A stretch of DNA of 6,593 nt from Clostridia bacterium (GTDB taxonomy: Bacteria; Bacillota_A; Clostridia; Christensenellales; Aristaeellaceae), in contig JAFQIF010000163.1 of the NCBI GenBank assembly GCA_017397695.1, forward strand, positions 1-6,593, read 5' to 3'. Below, piece after piece: positions 1 through 5,872 of the stretch. Below the pieces are notes generated by a model, which made no database searches, was not told the origin of the DNA, and saw nothing but the letters and a program-made list of their open reading frames with translations. The position numbers and the translations under genes are program-made. Numbering within the stretch: the stretch's first letter is position 1; the number at the start of each line of letters is the position of its first letter.

Positions 1-545
1 ACGAGAAGCTCTGGGCGAACCTCAAGTACTTCCTCGAGGCGATTATGCCCACCTGTGAGGAGTGCGACATCAAGATGGCTATCCACATGGACGATCCGCC
101 GTGGGATATCTTCGGCCTGCCGCGCCTGCTCATTAACGCCGAGAATATCGACCGCTTCCTGAGCATGGTTGATAATCCGTATAACTGCCTGACCCTGTGC
201 TCCGGTTCTCTGAACGCGAACCCGGAGAACAATGTTGCCGAGATCGTTCGCAAGCACTGCGACCGCATCGCGTTTGCGCACATCCGCAACGTTAAGCATT
301 TCGACAACGGCGACTTCTCCGAGGCCAGCCATCGTGATTGCGACGGCGAAACTGGCATCCTGGAGATCCTCAAGGCTTATCATGACTGTGGCTACGAGGG
401 CTACATCCGTCCGGACCATGGCCGTCATCTCTGGGGCGAGGGCCCGGGTAACTGCCGTCCGGGTTACGGCCTGTATGATCGTGCGCTGGGCATCATGTAC
501 ATGCTGGGCGTGTGGGATATGCTCGATAAGCTCGAGGGCAAGTAA
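1..545 (+). CDS. uxuA: Mannonate dehydratase, C-terminal half (5' end outside window)
   Basis: Cytoplasmic enzyme of hexuronate catabolism that dehydrates D-mannonate to 2-keto-3-deoxy-D-gluconate. The frame is open from position 3 and gives 180 residues ending in TAA at 543-545. Family-typical segments in order are IHMDDPPW (His codon 84-86), LTLCSGSLNANP (Cys codon 198-200), FAHIRNVK (His codon 279-281), and YIRPDHGRHLWGE (Asp codon 414-416), followed by PGYGLYDRALG near the C terminus. These His, Cys, His and Asp residues match what I recall as the metal-ligand set of bacterial UxuA structures. Firmicutes UxuA is about 350-360 residues, so roughly half is visible and the N-terminal half lies upstream. 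Codon use is strongly biased, like the substrate-binding protein at the other end of the window and unlike the thi genes, which suggests high expression. An efficient terminator follows 13 bases after the stop, so uxuA probably ends its transcription unit. Confidence 0.95.
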   Translation, partial: EKLWANLKYFLEAIMPTCEECDIKMAIHMDDPPWDIFGLPRLLINAENIDRFLSMVDNPYNCLTLCSGSLNANPENNVAEIVRKHCDRIAFAHIRNVKHFDNGDFSEASHRDCDGETGILEILKAYHDCGYEGYIRPDHGRHLWGEGPGNCRPGYGLYDRALGIMYMLGVWDMLDKLEGK

Positions 546-554
546 TTTTGATGG

Positions 555-593
555 AAGGACCATTGATATCTTCGGGTATCAATGGTCTTTTTT
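555..593 (+). terminator. Rho-independent terminator of uxuA with UUCG tetraloop
   Basis: A perfect 11-bp stem, GACCATTGATA (558-568) with TATCAATGGTC (577-587), is extended at the tip by a T-G and a C-G pair closing a TTCG tetraloop (571-574). The C(UUCG)G loop is known to be exceptionally stable. AAG at 555-557 can pair with the start of the T run, and six T follow at 588-593. It lies directly after uxuA and ahead of the next gene's ribosome binding site. Confidence 0.95.
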
Positions 594-626
594 GGATCGT
601 GTGCGTTGCAGAAGGAGTGTTGATGT

Positions 627-1658
627 ATGCAGCACGAAATCATAAGGACGATCCCGCTGCTCGATCATCGCGGCAACCTGACGCAGCCGGGCTACGCCAA
701 AAGGTTGCTTCCGGTCTATGAGCGTTCAAAGGTAAAGGGTGGTTTTGCCCGGCTGAAGGAATGGGACTATTACTATGTGGGTAATGATCGCTTCGGCGTA
801 GCGCTTACTATTGCGGATAACAGTTATATGGGTCTGGATTCCATTTCGTTTCTGTCCTTCTCCGGGACACCGTGGGAGATCACCAAATCTCCAATGCGCA
901 TCTTTCCGATGGGAAAAACCAATCTGCCGCCTTCTTCCGCATCCGGCGTGACGAGAATTGCAGGAAAGGGCTACTTCCTTACGTTTACCGTCGAGGGCGG
1001 AAAGCGCCGCCTGCAGGCGCATATGGACGACTTTAAGGATGGTAAGCCGATTGAAATCAATGTTGTGCTTTCTGATGAGCCGGAAGAGTCCATCGTCATC
1101 TGTACGCCGTTCGAAAAGCCAGCACACTTCTATTACAATCAGAAGATCAACTGTATGCGCGCATCGGGTACGGTGAAGCTGGGAGATGAGACGTATGTCT
1201 TTGATCCTGAAGAGTCTTTCGGCGTGCTGGACTGGGGCCGCGGCGTATGGACGTATCACAACACCTGGTATTGGGGCAGTGCCTCTGGTCTTGTAGATGG
1301 TGTGGACTTCGGCTTTAACATTGGCTATGGCTTTGGTGATACCAGCGCTGCGAGCGAGAATATGCTGTTTTATGCGGGCAAGGCGCATAAGCTCTCTCAG
1401 GTCTCGTTCAATATCCCCATGAAGGATGGCAAGGAGGATTATCTCAAGGCGTGGACGTTTACCAGCGATGATGGCCGGTTTGAGATGGACTTCGTCCCAG
1501 TGATCAACCGCGCCTCTTGTACAGATGTGAAGCTGATCAAGAGTGATCAGAATCAGGTCTTCGGTCGGTTTAGCGGCACGGCTGTGCTTGACGATGGTAC
1601 AAAGCTCGCCGTGCAGGATCTGTTCGGCTTTGCTGAGAAGGTTGAAAATAAGTGGTGA
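627..1658 (+). CDS. DUF2804 family protein of unknown function
   Basis: A 343-residue soluble protein with no signal peptide or membrane segment. I recognise the DUF2804 pattern: an N-terminal QPGYAKRLLPVYERSKVKG stretch, then LKEWDYYYVGN, a central LDWGRGVWTYHNTWYWGS segment, and GFNIGYGFGDTSAASENMLFY. The many aromatic residues and short Gly turns suggest a beta-rich, lipocalin/CrtC-like fold, which is inference only. No catalytic role is established for the family as far as I know. The start is ATG 627, nine bases after AAGGAG (612-617). An ATG at 623 lies in another frame and is not used. The length of about 340 residues is normal, so the gene looks intact. It sits 81 bases after uxuA with a strong terminator between and no promoter I can identify in the short gap, so it may depend on readthrough. 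A long antisense frame covers it but is a shadow. Confidence 0.88.
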   Translation: MQHEIIRTIPLLDHRGNLTQPGYAKRLLPVYERSKVKGGFARLKEWDYYYVGNDRFGVALTIADNSYMGLDSISFLSFSGTPWEITKSPMRIFPMGKTNLPPSSASGVTRIAGKGYFLTFTVEGGKRRLQAHMDDFKDGKPIEINVVLSDEPEESIVICTPFEKPAHFYYNQKINCMRASGTVKLGDETYVFDPEESFGVLDWGRGVWTYHNTWYWGSASGLVDGVDFGFNIGYGFGDTSAASENMLFYAGKAHKLSQVSFNIPMKDGKEDYLKAWTFTSDDGRFEMDFVPVINRASCTDVKLIKSDQNQVFGRFSGTAVLDDGTKLAVQDLFGFAEKVENKW

Positions 1659-1674
1659 CCGGCACAGCATGCAT

Positions 1675-1703
1675 TTGAGACAGAATAGCTTCCGTGCTAT
1701 AAT
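1675..1703 (+). promoter_or_regulatory. Vegetative promoter of the thiamine operon (extended -10)
   Basis: The -35 is TTGAGA (1675-1680), then an exact 17-base spacer and a perfect TATAAT (1698-1703). TGC just before the -10 supplies an extended -10 TGn element. Transcription should begin near 1710, about a dozen bases before the TPP riboswitch core, the expected arrangement for a riboswitch leader. It begins only 16 bases after the DUF2804 stop. Confidence 0.88.
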
Positions 1704-1720
1704 AGCAATATAATCACATA

Positions 1721-1806
1721 TCAGGGGAGCTTGCAATCAGCAGGCTGAGAGGAAGGTTTGCCCTTCGACCCTTAAACCTGATGCGGATAATGCCGACGTA
1801 GGAAGC
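1721..1806 (+). promoter_or_regulatory. TPP riboswitch (THI element) controlling thiM-thiE-thiD
   Basis: Binds thiamine pyrophosphate and reduces expression of the downstream genes. The conserved core is present in order: GGGGAGC (1724-1730), CTGAGA (1745-1750), ACCTGAT (1776-1782), GGATAATGCC (1785-1794) and CGTAGGAA (1797-1804). Helices can be drawn: AGCTTGC (1728-1734) with GCAGGCT (1740-1746) including one wobble pair, an optional P3a-type stem GAAGG (1752-1756) with CCTTC (1762-1766), and CCT (1777-1779) with AGG (1800-1802). The closing P1 helix looks weak, with only about three clear pairs. A short inverted repeat ATACA/TGTAT (1807-1821) directly after the aptamer may belong to the expression platform. 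An intrinsic terminator follows, which suggests control by attenuation, but I could not identify a convincing antiterminator. Confidence 0.95.
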
Positions 1807-1830
1807 ATACAGAGCTTGTATATTTTTACA

Positions 1831-1861
1831 GGGCGTTTCCCATTGGGGAGACGCCCTTTTT
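1831..1861 (+). terminator. Intrinsic terminator in the TPP riboswitch expression platform
   Basis: An 11-bp stem GGGCGTTTCCC (1831-1841) pairs with GGGAGACGCCC (1846-1856), with one G-T wobble and loop ATTG, followed by five T (1857-1861). It lies 25 bases after the riboswitch core and 28 bases before the thiM start codon, the expected place for a ligand-dependent transcription terminator. Confidence 0.93.
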
Positions 1862-1889
1862 CTGTTGTTTGCTGATCTGGGAGGAAGCT

Positions 1890-2696
1890 ATGCTGACGCA
1901 TTTGCTGGAGGATATCTGACGAAAAACACCGCTGATACACTGCATCGCCAATTATGTGACGGCCAATGACTGCGCAAATCTGCTTCTGGCTGTCGGCGCA
2001 TCGCCGATTATGGCGGATGATCCGATGGAATCGGCGCAGATCACGGCCTGCTGTGATGCGCTGACGCTGAGCCTGGGCACGCCTAATGTGCGCAGGCTTA
2101 AGGGAATGTACCAATCTGCTGCGCGAGCGGGTGAGAAAGGTATTCCTGTCGTCCTTGATCCTGTCGGCGTAACGGCATCACCAGCCAGGCTCGAAGCAGC
2201 GAATCGCCTGATTTCTTCGGGTGTTGTCTGCGTGATCAGGGGCAATGTATCCGAGATTCGCGTGCTGGCGGGAGAGAATGACAACACGCATAGCCTGGAA
2301 GCGGCGGATACCGTGCTGGACGCCCGCGCTGCTGCGCGAAGGCTGGCGAAGCTTACAGGAGCGATTGTCGTCATGACGGGTAAAACCGATGTGGTCACAG
2401 ATGGAATTCTCTTGTGCACCGTGGACAACGGGCATGAAATCCTGCGCAGCGTCACCGGCGCCGGCTGCCAGCTTACGGCGCTGTTGGGCGCGTTCGCTGC
2501 TGCCAATCCGGAACGTCTGTTTGAGGCGTGTGCAGCCGCCGTCTGTATGATGGGTATGTGTGGGGAAATTGCTCAGCGCCGGATGGGTTCGATGGAGGGC
2601 AATGCTGCCTGCCGGGGCTTTATTATCGATGCGGCTTATCGCATGACGCAGAACATGCTTGAGGAGGGGGCGAACTATGCGCTGGAATCAGGATGA
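1890..2696 (+). pseudogene. thiM: Hydroxyethylthiazole kinase, interrupted by in-frame UGA at codon 10
   Basis: ThiM phosphorylates 4-methyl-5-(2-hydroxyethyl)thiazole in thiamine salvage. The natural start is ATG 1890, five bases after GGGAGG (1879-1884). The frame reads MLTHLLEDI, then TGA at 1917-1919, then RKTPLIHCIANYVTANDCAN, the usual ThiM N terminus, and continues open to TGA 2694-2696. Without the stop it would be about 267 residues, the normal length. Visible family motifs are GASPIMADD, VVLDPVGVTASP, CVIRGNVSEIRVLAG and VTGAGCQLTALLGAF; its Cys (codon 2466-2468, residue 193) matches the active-site Cys position. A GTG at 1956 opens the remaining frame but lacks a ribosome binding site and would drop the N-terminal strand with the IHCI segment. 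The body carries no other lesion, so the UGA may be recent. It overlaps thiE by 20 bases. Confidence in the family is very high; confidence that it is inactive is about 0.8. Confidence 0.85.
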
Positions 2697-3179
2697 GATA
2701 CGCGGGATGCTTTGTCTGTATGCCGTAACAGACAGAAGATGGCTGCGCGGTCAGACGCTGGACATGCAAGTGGAGCAGGCGATTCGCGGTGGAGTAACTT
2801 GCGTGCAGCTGCGGGAAAAGGAACTATCGCGCGAAGCATTTTATGAGGAGGCTGTACGGATGCGTGTATTGTGCAGCCGCTATGGTGTGCCGCTGATGAT
2901 CAACGACGATGTGGAGATTGCTTTGGCGAGCGGCGCGGTCTTTCGCACGACAACAAACCCGATGCATTGCCGATGACGCTGGAGCGCCTGAGGCAGATCA
3001 CAGTGAGCGTACGTATTCCTGTTGTCGCTATCTGCGGCATATCCAGAGAGAATATCGCCTGGCTGGAGGGTACGGGTGCAGCTGGCGCAGCGGTAGTATC
3101 AGGCATTTTTGCGGCGGAAGATATCCAGAGCGAATGCAGAATCCTGCGTGAAGCATGCAGCAGGATTGCGATGAGGTAA
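2677..3179 (+). pseudogene. thiE: Thiamine-phosphate synthase, internal deletion plus frameshift
   Basis: ThiE joins HMP-PP and thiazole phosphate to give thiamine phosphate. The start is ATG 2677, after GGAGG inside the thiM 3' end. The first frame reads LYAVTDRRWLRG, GGVTCVQLREKELS and VPLMINDDVEIALASGA, then jumps to VFRTTT. In the family that segment (VFPTxTK) lies about 50 residues further on, so the GVHxGQ and GVSxHT core strands are missing. At about 2953-2960 the homology moves to another frame: KPDALPMTLERLRQI, IPVVAICGI, AAVVSGIFAAEDI, ending at TAA 3177-3179. The first frame ends at TGA 2974-2976, giving a 99-residue stub. The second half also has Cys where the family has the second Gly of VVAIGGI. 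The remaining length, about 167 codons against about 210-220, agrees with the deletion. No function is expected. Confidence 0.9.
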
Positions 3180-3191
3180 GGAGCAATGCAT

Positions 3192-3983
3192 ATGAAGAGT
3201 ATCAAAACAGCACTCACCATAGCGGGCAGCGATTCAAGCGGCGGCGCGGGTATTCAGGCAGATATCAAGACCATGGCAATGCATGGCGTATATGCTATGA
3301 GTGCGATCACAGCGCTGACGGCACAGAACACCACGGGTGTTTATGGGATCATGGAAACCGAGCCTTCTTTTTTGCAAAAGCAGATCGACTGCGTCTTTGA
3401 GGATATCAGACCAGACGCCGTCAAGACGGGGATGATTGCCAGCGCTGCGCTCATTGAGGTCATTGCACAGCGCCTTGATGCGCATAGCGCCAGGAATATC
3501 GTCGTTGATCCGGTGATGGTCTCCACCAGCGGCTCGAGACTGTTGGCTGAAGATGCGATTCATGCTTTGAAGAAGAAGCTGATGCCGCTTGCCTGCGTGA
3601 TTACGCCCAATGTTCCGGAGGCGCAGGTTCTTGCCGGAATGAAGATTCACACGAAGGAAGATATGGAGCACGCGGCGCAGAGAATTGAGCGCGAGTGCGG
3701 CTGTGCCGTACTGCTCAAAGGCGGACATCAGGTGTGCGATGCAGATGATCTGCTTTGCTTGAGCGGTTGCCTGCGCTGGTACAGGGGAAACAGGATTGAT
3801 AACCCGAATACACACGGCACAGGGTGTACGCTCTCCAGCGCTATTGCATCCAATCTGGCGCTGGGCCATCTGCTGGAAGAAGCGATCGGCCGCGCTAAGG
3901 TTTATATCAGCGGCGCGATTGCGGCGCGGATGAATCTGGGGCAGGGCAGCGGCCCGCTGGATCATATGTTTATGATCAGATGA
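3192..3983 (+). CDS. thiD: Hydroxymethylpyrimidine kinase / phosphomethylpyrimidine kinase
   Basis: ThiD phosphorylates HMP to HMP-P and then HMP-PP, the pyrimidine precursor used by ThiE; ribokinase-like fold, cytoplasmic. I chose ATG 3192, eight bases after AAGGAG (3178-3183), over ATG 3186, which leaves only two bases. This gives 263 residues, the normal size. Motifs are LTIAGSDSSGGAGIQADIKT at the N terminus, AVKTGMIAS, VVDPVMVSTSG, VITPNVPEAQVLAG, VLLKGGH and NTHGTGC (residues 206-212) with the probable general-base Cys and the anion-hole Gly residues, then GSGPLDH near the end. No internal stop, frameshift or lost core motif was seen, so it is the only thi gene here that looks intact. 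Its ribosome binding site overlaps the thiE stop codon, so it belongs to the same TPP-controlled transcript. With thiE broken it has no local partner. Confidence 0.94.
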   Translation: MKSIKTALTIAGSDSSGGAGIQADIKTMAMHGVYAMSAITALTAQNTTGVYGIMETEPSFLQKQIDCVFEDIRPDAVKTGMIASAALIEVIAQRLDAHSARNIVVDPVMVSTSGSRLLAEDAIHALKKKLMPLACVITPNVPEAQVLAGMKIHTKEDMEHAAQRIERECGCAVLLKGGHQVCDADDLLCLSGCLRWYRGNRIDNPNTHGTGCTLSSAIASNLALGHLLEEAIGRAKVYISGAIAARMNLGQGSGPLDHMFMIR

Positions 3984-4009
3984 TGCCGGGTGCTTTTGCG
4001 CTCCGGCAT
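3983..4009 (+). other. Strong hairpin at the thiD 3' end
   Basis: ATGCCGGGTGC (3983-3993) pairs with GCGC and CCGGCAT (3998-4009, one bulged T) around a TTTT loop. The stem begins at the last base of the thiD stop codon. No T tract follows (ATAGATCAGG), so a standard intrinsic terminator is unlikely. A role in mRNA 3' end stability or partial attenuation before thiW is possible but unproven. Confidence 0.6.
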
Positions 4010-4061
4010 AGATCAGGCTGAAGGGAAGGAGGAAACTGCCCGGAAATTCGGGTCCGTCAGA

Positions 4062-4202
4062 GGGGGAGCGCCCTGTGATGGGTATATACAGCGATGGGAA
4101 GCCGTGTTCCGGCGTGAGAGGAGGCCAGAAAGCCTCGACCGTACAGCGGACAAACAGTGTTCGCTGCCTCATGCACCTGAGGGCTGTGGTATGCCTGCAG
4201 CC
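4062..4202 (+). promoter_or_regulatory. Structured leader of thiW resembling a degenerate or divergent TPP riboswitch
   Basis: This fills most of the 248 bases between thiD and thiW. It shares ordered short blocks with the clear TPP riboswitch at 1721: GGGGAGC (4063-4069), TGAGAGGAGG (4115-4124), a following stem GAGGC (4121-4125)/GCCTC (4132-4136), CGACC (4136-4140), ACCTGA (4175-4180) and GGTATGCC (4188-4195) where the first copy has GGATAATGCC. Differences are large. There is a long insert in the P2 arm. A 9-bp hairpin CAGCGGACA (4144-4152)/TGTTCGCTG (4158-4166) sits where the first copy has CTTAA. CTGAGA is replaced by GTGAGA, and GATAAT is lost. A terminal hairpin GGCTG (4182-4186)/CAGCC (4198-4202) precedes the thiW ribosome binding site. 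TPP elements ahead of thiW are common in Firmicutes, which supports the reading, but ligand binding is doubtful. It could instead be an unrelated structured leader. Confidence 0.4.
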
Positions 4203-4231
4203 TTCCGATCTTTGAAATGGAGCGAAATACG

Positions 4232-4737
4232 ATGAAAATGAAAAGAAACAAGACACTTCGTTTGTCTCTGGCGGGCGTTTTGTGAGCCGTGGCGGTTGTG
4301 GGCAGTGCGCTGTCCTTTCCTGTGCTTTTCAGCAAATGTGCACCCGTGCAGCATATGGTTAACGTGCTCGCCGGCGTAGTGCTGGGTCCATGGTATGCTG
4401 CAGGTATAGCATTTGATCGAGCCTGATCCGTAATCTGCTGGGCCTGGGCAGCCTGCTGGCGTTTCCTGGCAGCATGTGCGGCGCAATGCTGTGCGGCGTT
4501 GTCTATGGAAAGACGAAAAATGTGCTGCATGCCGTGCTGGGCGAGATCATCGGCACGGGCCTTCTTGGCGGCTTGTTGGCATATCCCATCGCTGTATCGT
4601 TTATGGGTATGGATGCAGGTACTGTAGCGTAGTATGCCTATGTTGCGCCGTTCCTCGTCTCTACCATTGTGGGCGCATGCGTTTGCGGTGCGGTTATCGC
4701 ATATCTGGTGCGCAGCGGCGTGATGAAGAATATCTGA
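4232..4737 (+). pseudogene. thiW: ThiW, thiazole-uptake membrane component, broken by two stops and a frameshift
   Basis: ThiW is a small integral membrane protein, thought to be the substrate-binding component of an energy-coupling-factor type thiazole importer, and usually TPP-regulated. The start is ATG 4232, nine bases after GGAG (4219-4222). The first frame gives MKMKRNKTLRLSLAGVL, TGA at 4283-4285, then LSFPVLFSKCAPVQHMVNVL and VVLGPWYAAGIAF. A net 1-base loss within about 4415-4422 moves the homology to another frame: LIRNLLGLGSLLAFPGSM, LGEIIGTGLLGGLLAYPI, SFMGMDAGTVA, then TAG at 4630-4632 where the family has Tyr, then YAYVAPFLVSTIVGA, ending at TGA 4735-4737. The reconstructed length of about 168 residues and every hydrophobic segment fit the family, so it is a recent wreck of a full gene. 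It cannot give a functional product without three repairs. Confidence 0.9.
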
Positions 4738-4744
4738 GTAAGCA

Positions 4745-4778
4745 TAGAAAGAGCGCCGCAGGCTGTACCTGCGGCGCT
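4745..4778 (-). terminator. Terminator of the PAP2 gene, shared hairpin between convergent genes
   Basis: A perfect GC-rich 11-bp stem AGCGCCGCAGG (4752-4762) pairs with CCTGCGGCGCT (4768-4778) around a 5-base loop. Read on the minus strand it follows the PAP2 stop by 14 bases and is succeeded by CTTTCT, a short T-rich tail. On the plus strand, 14 bases after the thiW stop, only TTG follows, so it works best for the minus strand. Confidence 0.75.
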
Positions 4779-4792
4779 TGTCGCGCACGGTA

Positions 4793-5710
4793 TTATTTGG
4801 TGAGTTTCTTTTTCCAGAAGGGGAACGTTATCGGCCAGATACAGCCTGCAAAAGCAACCATCAGGAAATAGCGGATCAAATCTGCGAAAGAATGCCCGCC
4901 GGTCAGGGCATAGAGCGGCGCCTTTAATCCGCCCTTGATGCCCAGCAGAATGGCGAGGCCGAAAAGCAGTTTGATTGCCTGTGCTGCCAGCGGTGCATTG
5001 GTTTCAAATCGTAGGTATTTCCGGTCGGCTTCCCAGGTCAGCCACACGCCCAGAATACATCCGAGCATCGTATAGGCATTCTTGATGCCGTGGGAGAGGT
5101 TGTCTGCGTCCACATCCGCAGGGAAGGTATACAGATGAACAAAGGCGACGTATGCCGCGGAAAAAAGCGTCATGCAGATAAACACAGGGCGCATGGTCTT
5201 CGTGCTGTCGCAGCCCTTGCGAATCAGCGGGTAGAACAGGAAGATGAGCGCAAGAGCTGCCACGATGGATACGCCAACGTCTGCCGGCGTATGTACGCCC
5301 AGATACATGCGCGAGAGCGGAACCAGCATGCACAGCGCGATGCACACGATACTCACCAGGCTTTTCCCGGTCCATTTTGCAATGCCGCCGTATACGCCTA
5401 CGCTCGTTTGCGTATGGCCACTGGGAAAGGAATAGCCTGTTGCGGCGTCTCTGGCGCTTTCCACAATCGTGAAGGAGGGATCACGTACCCATGGACGCGG
5501 AATGCGGAAATAGAGCTTGAGGAACTGATTGACCACCGTGCCGATCAGACCGACACACAGCAGGAAATATCCCTCGCGCTTGTCGATACACCAGAAGAAC
5601 AGCAGGCCGAAGATGATAAAAAGAGTCTCTTCGCCAAATAGGGTGACAAATTGAAACAAGGTTTCGAGCTCCGGGTTGCGGATGTCCTCCAGCATGCGCA
5701 GAAATGCCAT
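4793..5710 (-). CDS. Membrane PAP2-superfamily phosphatase
   Basis: A 305-residue integral membrane protein of the type 2 phosphatidic acid phosphatase superfamily, likely hydrolysing a lipid phosphate or pyrophosphate at the membrane surface. The exact substrate cannot be told from sequence. All three catalytic motifs are intact: KLYFRIPRP (Lys65-x6-Arg72-Pro73), PSGH (96-99) and SRMYLGVHTPAD (Ser133-Arg134-x5-His140-x3-Asp144). Hydrophobic segments lie at about 29-42, 48-64, 117-132, 146-162, 175-193, 212-226, 243-258 and 281-297. The catalytic core takes up the first half; the second, about 140 residues, is an extra membrane region. The very C terminus is basic (KKKLTK) and probably cytoplasmic. 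The start is ATG at 5710, with an AGAGG ribosome binding site six to seven bases upstream and a promoter at 5765-5792. It converges on thiW and diverges from the transporter gene, so it is probably monocistronic with no functional link to thiamine. Confidence 0.92.
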   Translation of the reverse strand: MAFLRMLEDIRNPELETLFQFVTLFGEETLFIIFGLLFFWCIDKREGYFLLCVGLIGTVVNQFLKLYFRIPRPWVRDPSFTIVESARDAATGYSFPSGHTQTSVGVYGGIAKWTGKSLVSIVCIALCMLVPLSRMYLGVHTPADVGVSIVAALALIFLFYPLIRKGCDSTKTMRPVFICMTLFSAAYVAFVHLYTFPADVDADNLSHGIKNAYTMLGCILGVWLTWEADRKYLRFETNAPLAAQAIKLLFGLAILLGIKGGLKAPLYALTGGHSFADLIRYFLMVAFAGCIWPITFPFWKKKLTK

Positions 5711-5722
5711 GTTGCCTCTTTT

Positions 5723-5742
5723 CTCCCGCGTACGCGGGGGAG
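5723..5742 (-). promoter_or_regulatory. GC-rich palindrome in the PAP2 gene leader
   Basis: CCCGCGTACGCGGG (5725-5738) is a perfect 14-bp palindrome, flanked by CT and by GGAG, so pairing can extend slightly. It lies between the predicted transcription start (about 5758) and the ribosome binding site (5715-5719). It could be an operator for a dimeric regulator or an RNA hairpin close to the ribosome binding site. Nothing distinguishes these possibilities. Confidence 0.5.
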
Positions 5743-5764
5743 TTGTGTTGAGATTGCTTTATTC

Positions 5765-5792
5765 ATCATACCATAAAACTTGCAGTTTGCAA
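5765..5792 (-). promoter_or_regulatory. Promoter of the PAP2 gene
   Basis: On the minus strand: -35 TTGCAA (5792-5787), a 16-base spacer and -10 TATGAT (5770-5765), with TGG just upstream of the -10 giving an extended -10 TGn. The predicted start is near 5758, giving a leader of about 48 bases. An A/T-rich stretch with a tandem repeat lies just upstream. Confidence 0.65.
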
Positions 5793-5802
5793 CGAAAAAA
5801 CA

Positions 5803-5822
5803 AAAAGAATGCAAAAGAATGC
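5803..5822 (+). repeat. Tandem 10-bp direct repeat in the divergent intergenic region
   Basis: Two exact copies of AAAAGAATGC, at 5803-5812 and 5813-5822. The period equals about one helical turn, so both copies face the same side of the DNA. They lie just upstream of the PAP2 promoter -35 and about 50 bases before the transporter gene -35. A regulator site or an UP-like A-rich element is possible; chance is not excluded. Confidence 0.5.
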
Positions 5823-5872
5823 CGCTTTGATTCGCAATTGTACGGAAATTGGACAATATGCCTTGAAAATAC

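Noticed and set aside
726..1736. Long minus-strand open frame (336 codons) antisense to the DUF2804 gene
   Set aside because: No recognisable family, odd composition rich in Arg, His, Ile and Cys typical of an antisense shadow, and it runs through the thi operon promoter.
1917..1919. UGA in thiM as a recoded sense codon (Trp, Gly or selenocysteine)
   Set aside because: UGA ends the DUF2804, thiM and thiD genes here, thiW also has a TAG and a frameshift, no SECIS-like hairpin follows, and the family has no selenocysteine at this position.
1956..2696. thiM as a functional gene starting at GTG 1956
   Set aside because: No ribosome binding site precedes it, and homology to the ThiM N terminus continues upstream through codons 1920-1955 to a good start at 1890.
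4010..4230. thiW leader as a T-box, cobalamin, FMN, lysine or SRP RNA
   Set aside because: I looked for their hallmark sequences (for example the T-box AGGGTGG stretch and the cobalamin GCCACTG box) and found none; only the TPP-like blocks recur in order.
3990..4235. Small plus-strand open frame (81 codons) between thiD and thiW
   Set aside because: No ribosome binding site or recognisable protein; the region is better explained as a structured RNA leader.
3234..4256. Long minus-strand open frame (340 codons) across thiD and the thiW leader
   Set aside because: It lies antisense to the clear ThiD homology, matches no family I recognise and has shadow-like composition.
5090..5641. Plus-strand open frame (183 codons) antisense to the PAP2 gene
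   Set aside because: The minus strand has all three PAP2 catalytic motifs in one frame, so this is a shadow.
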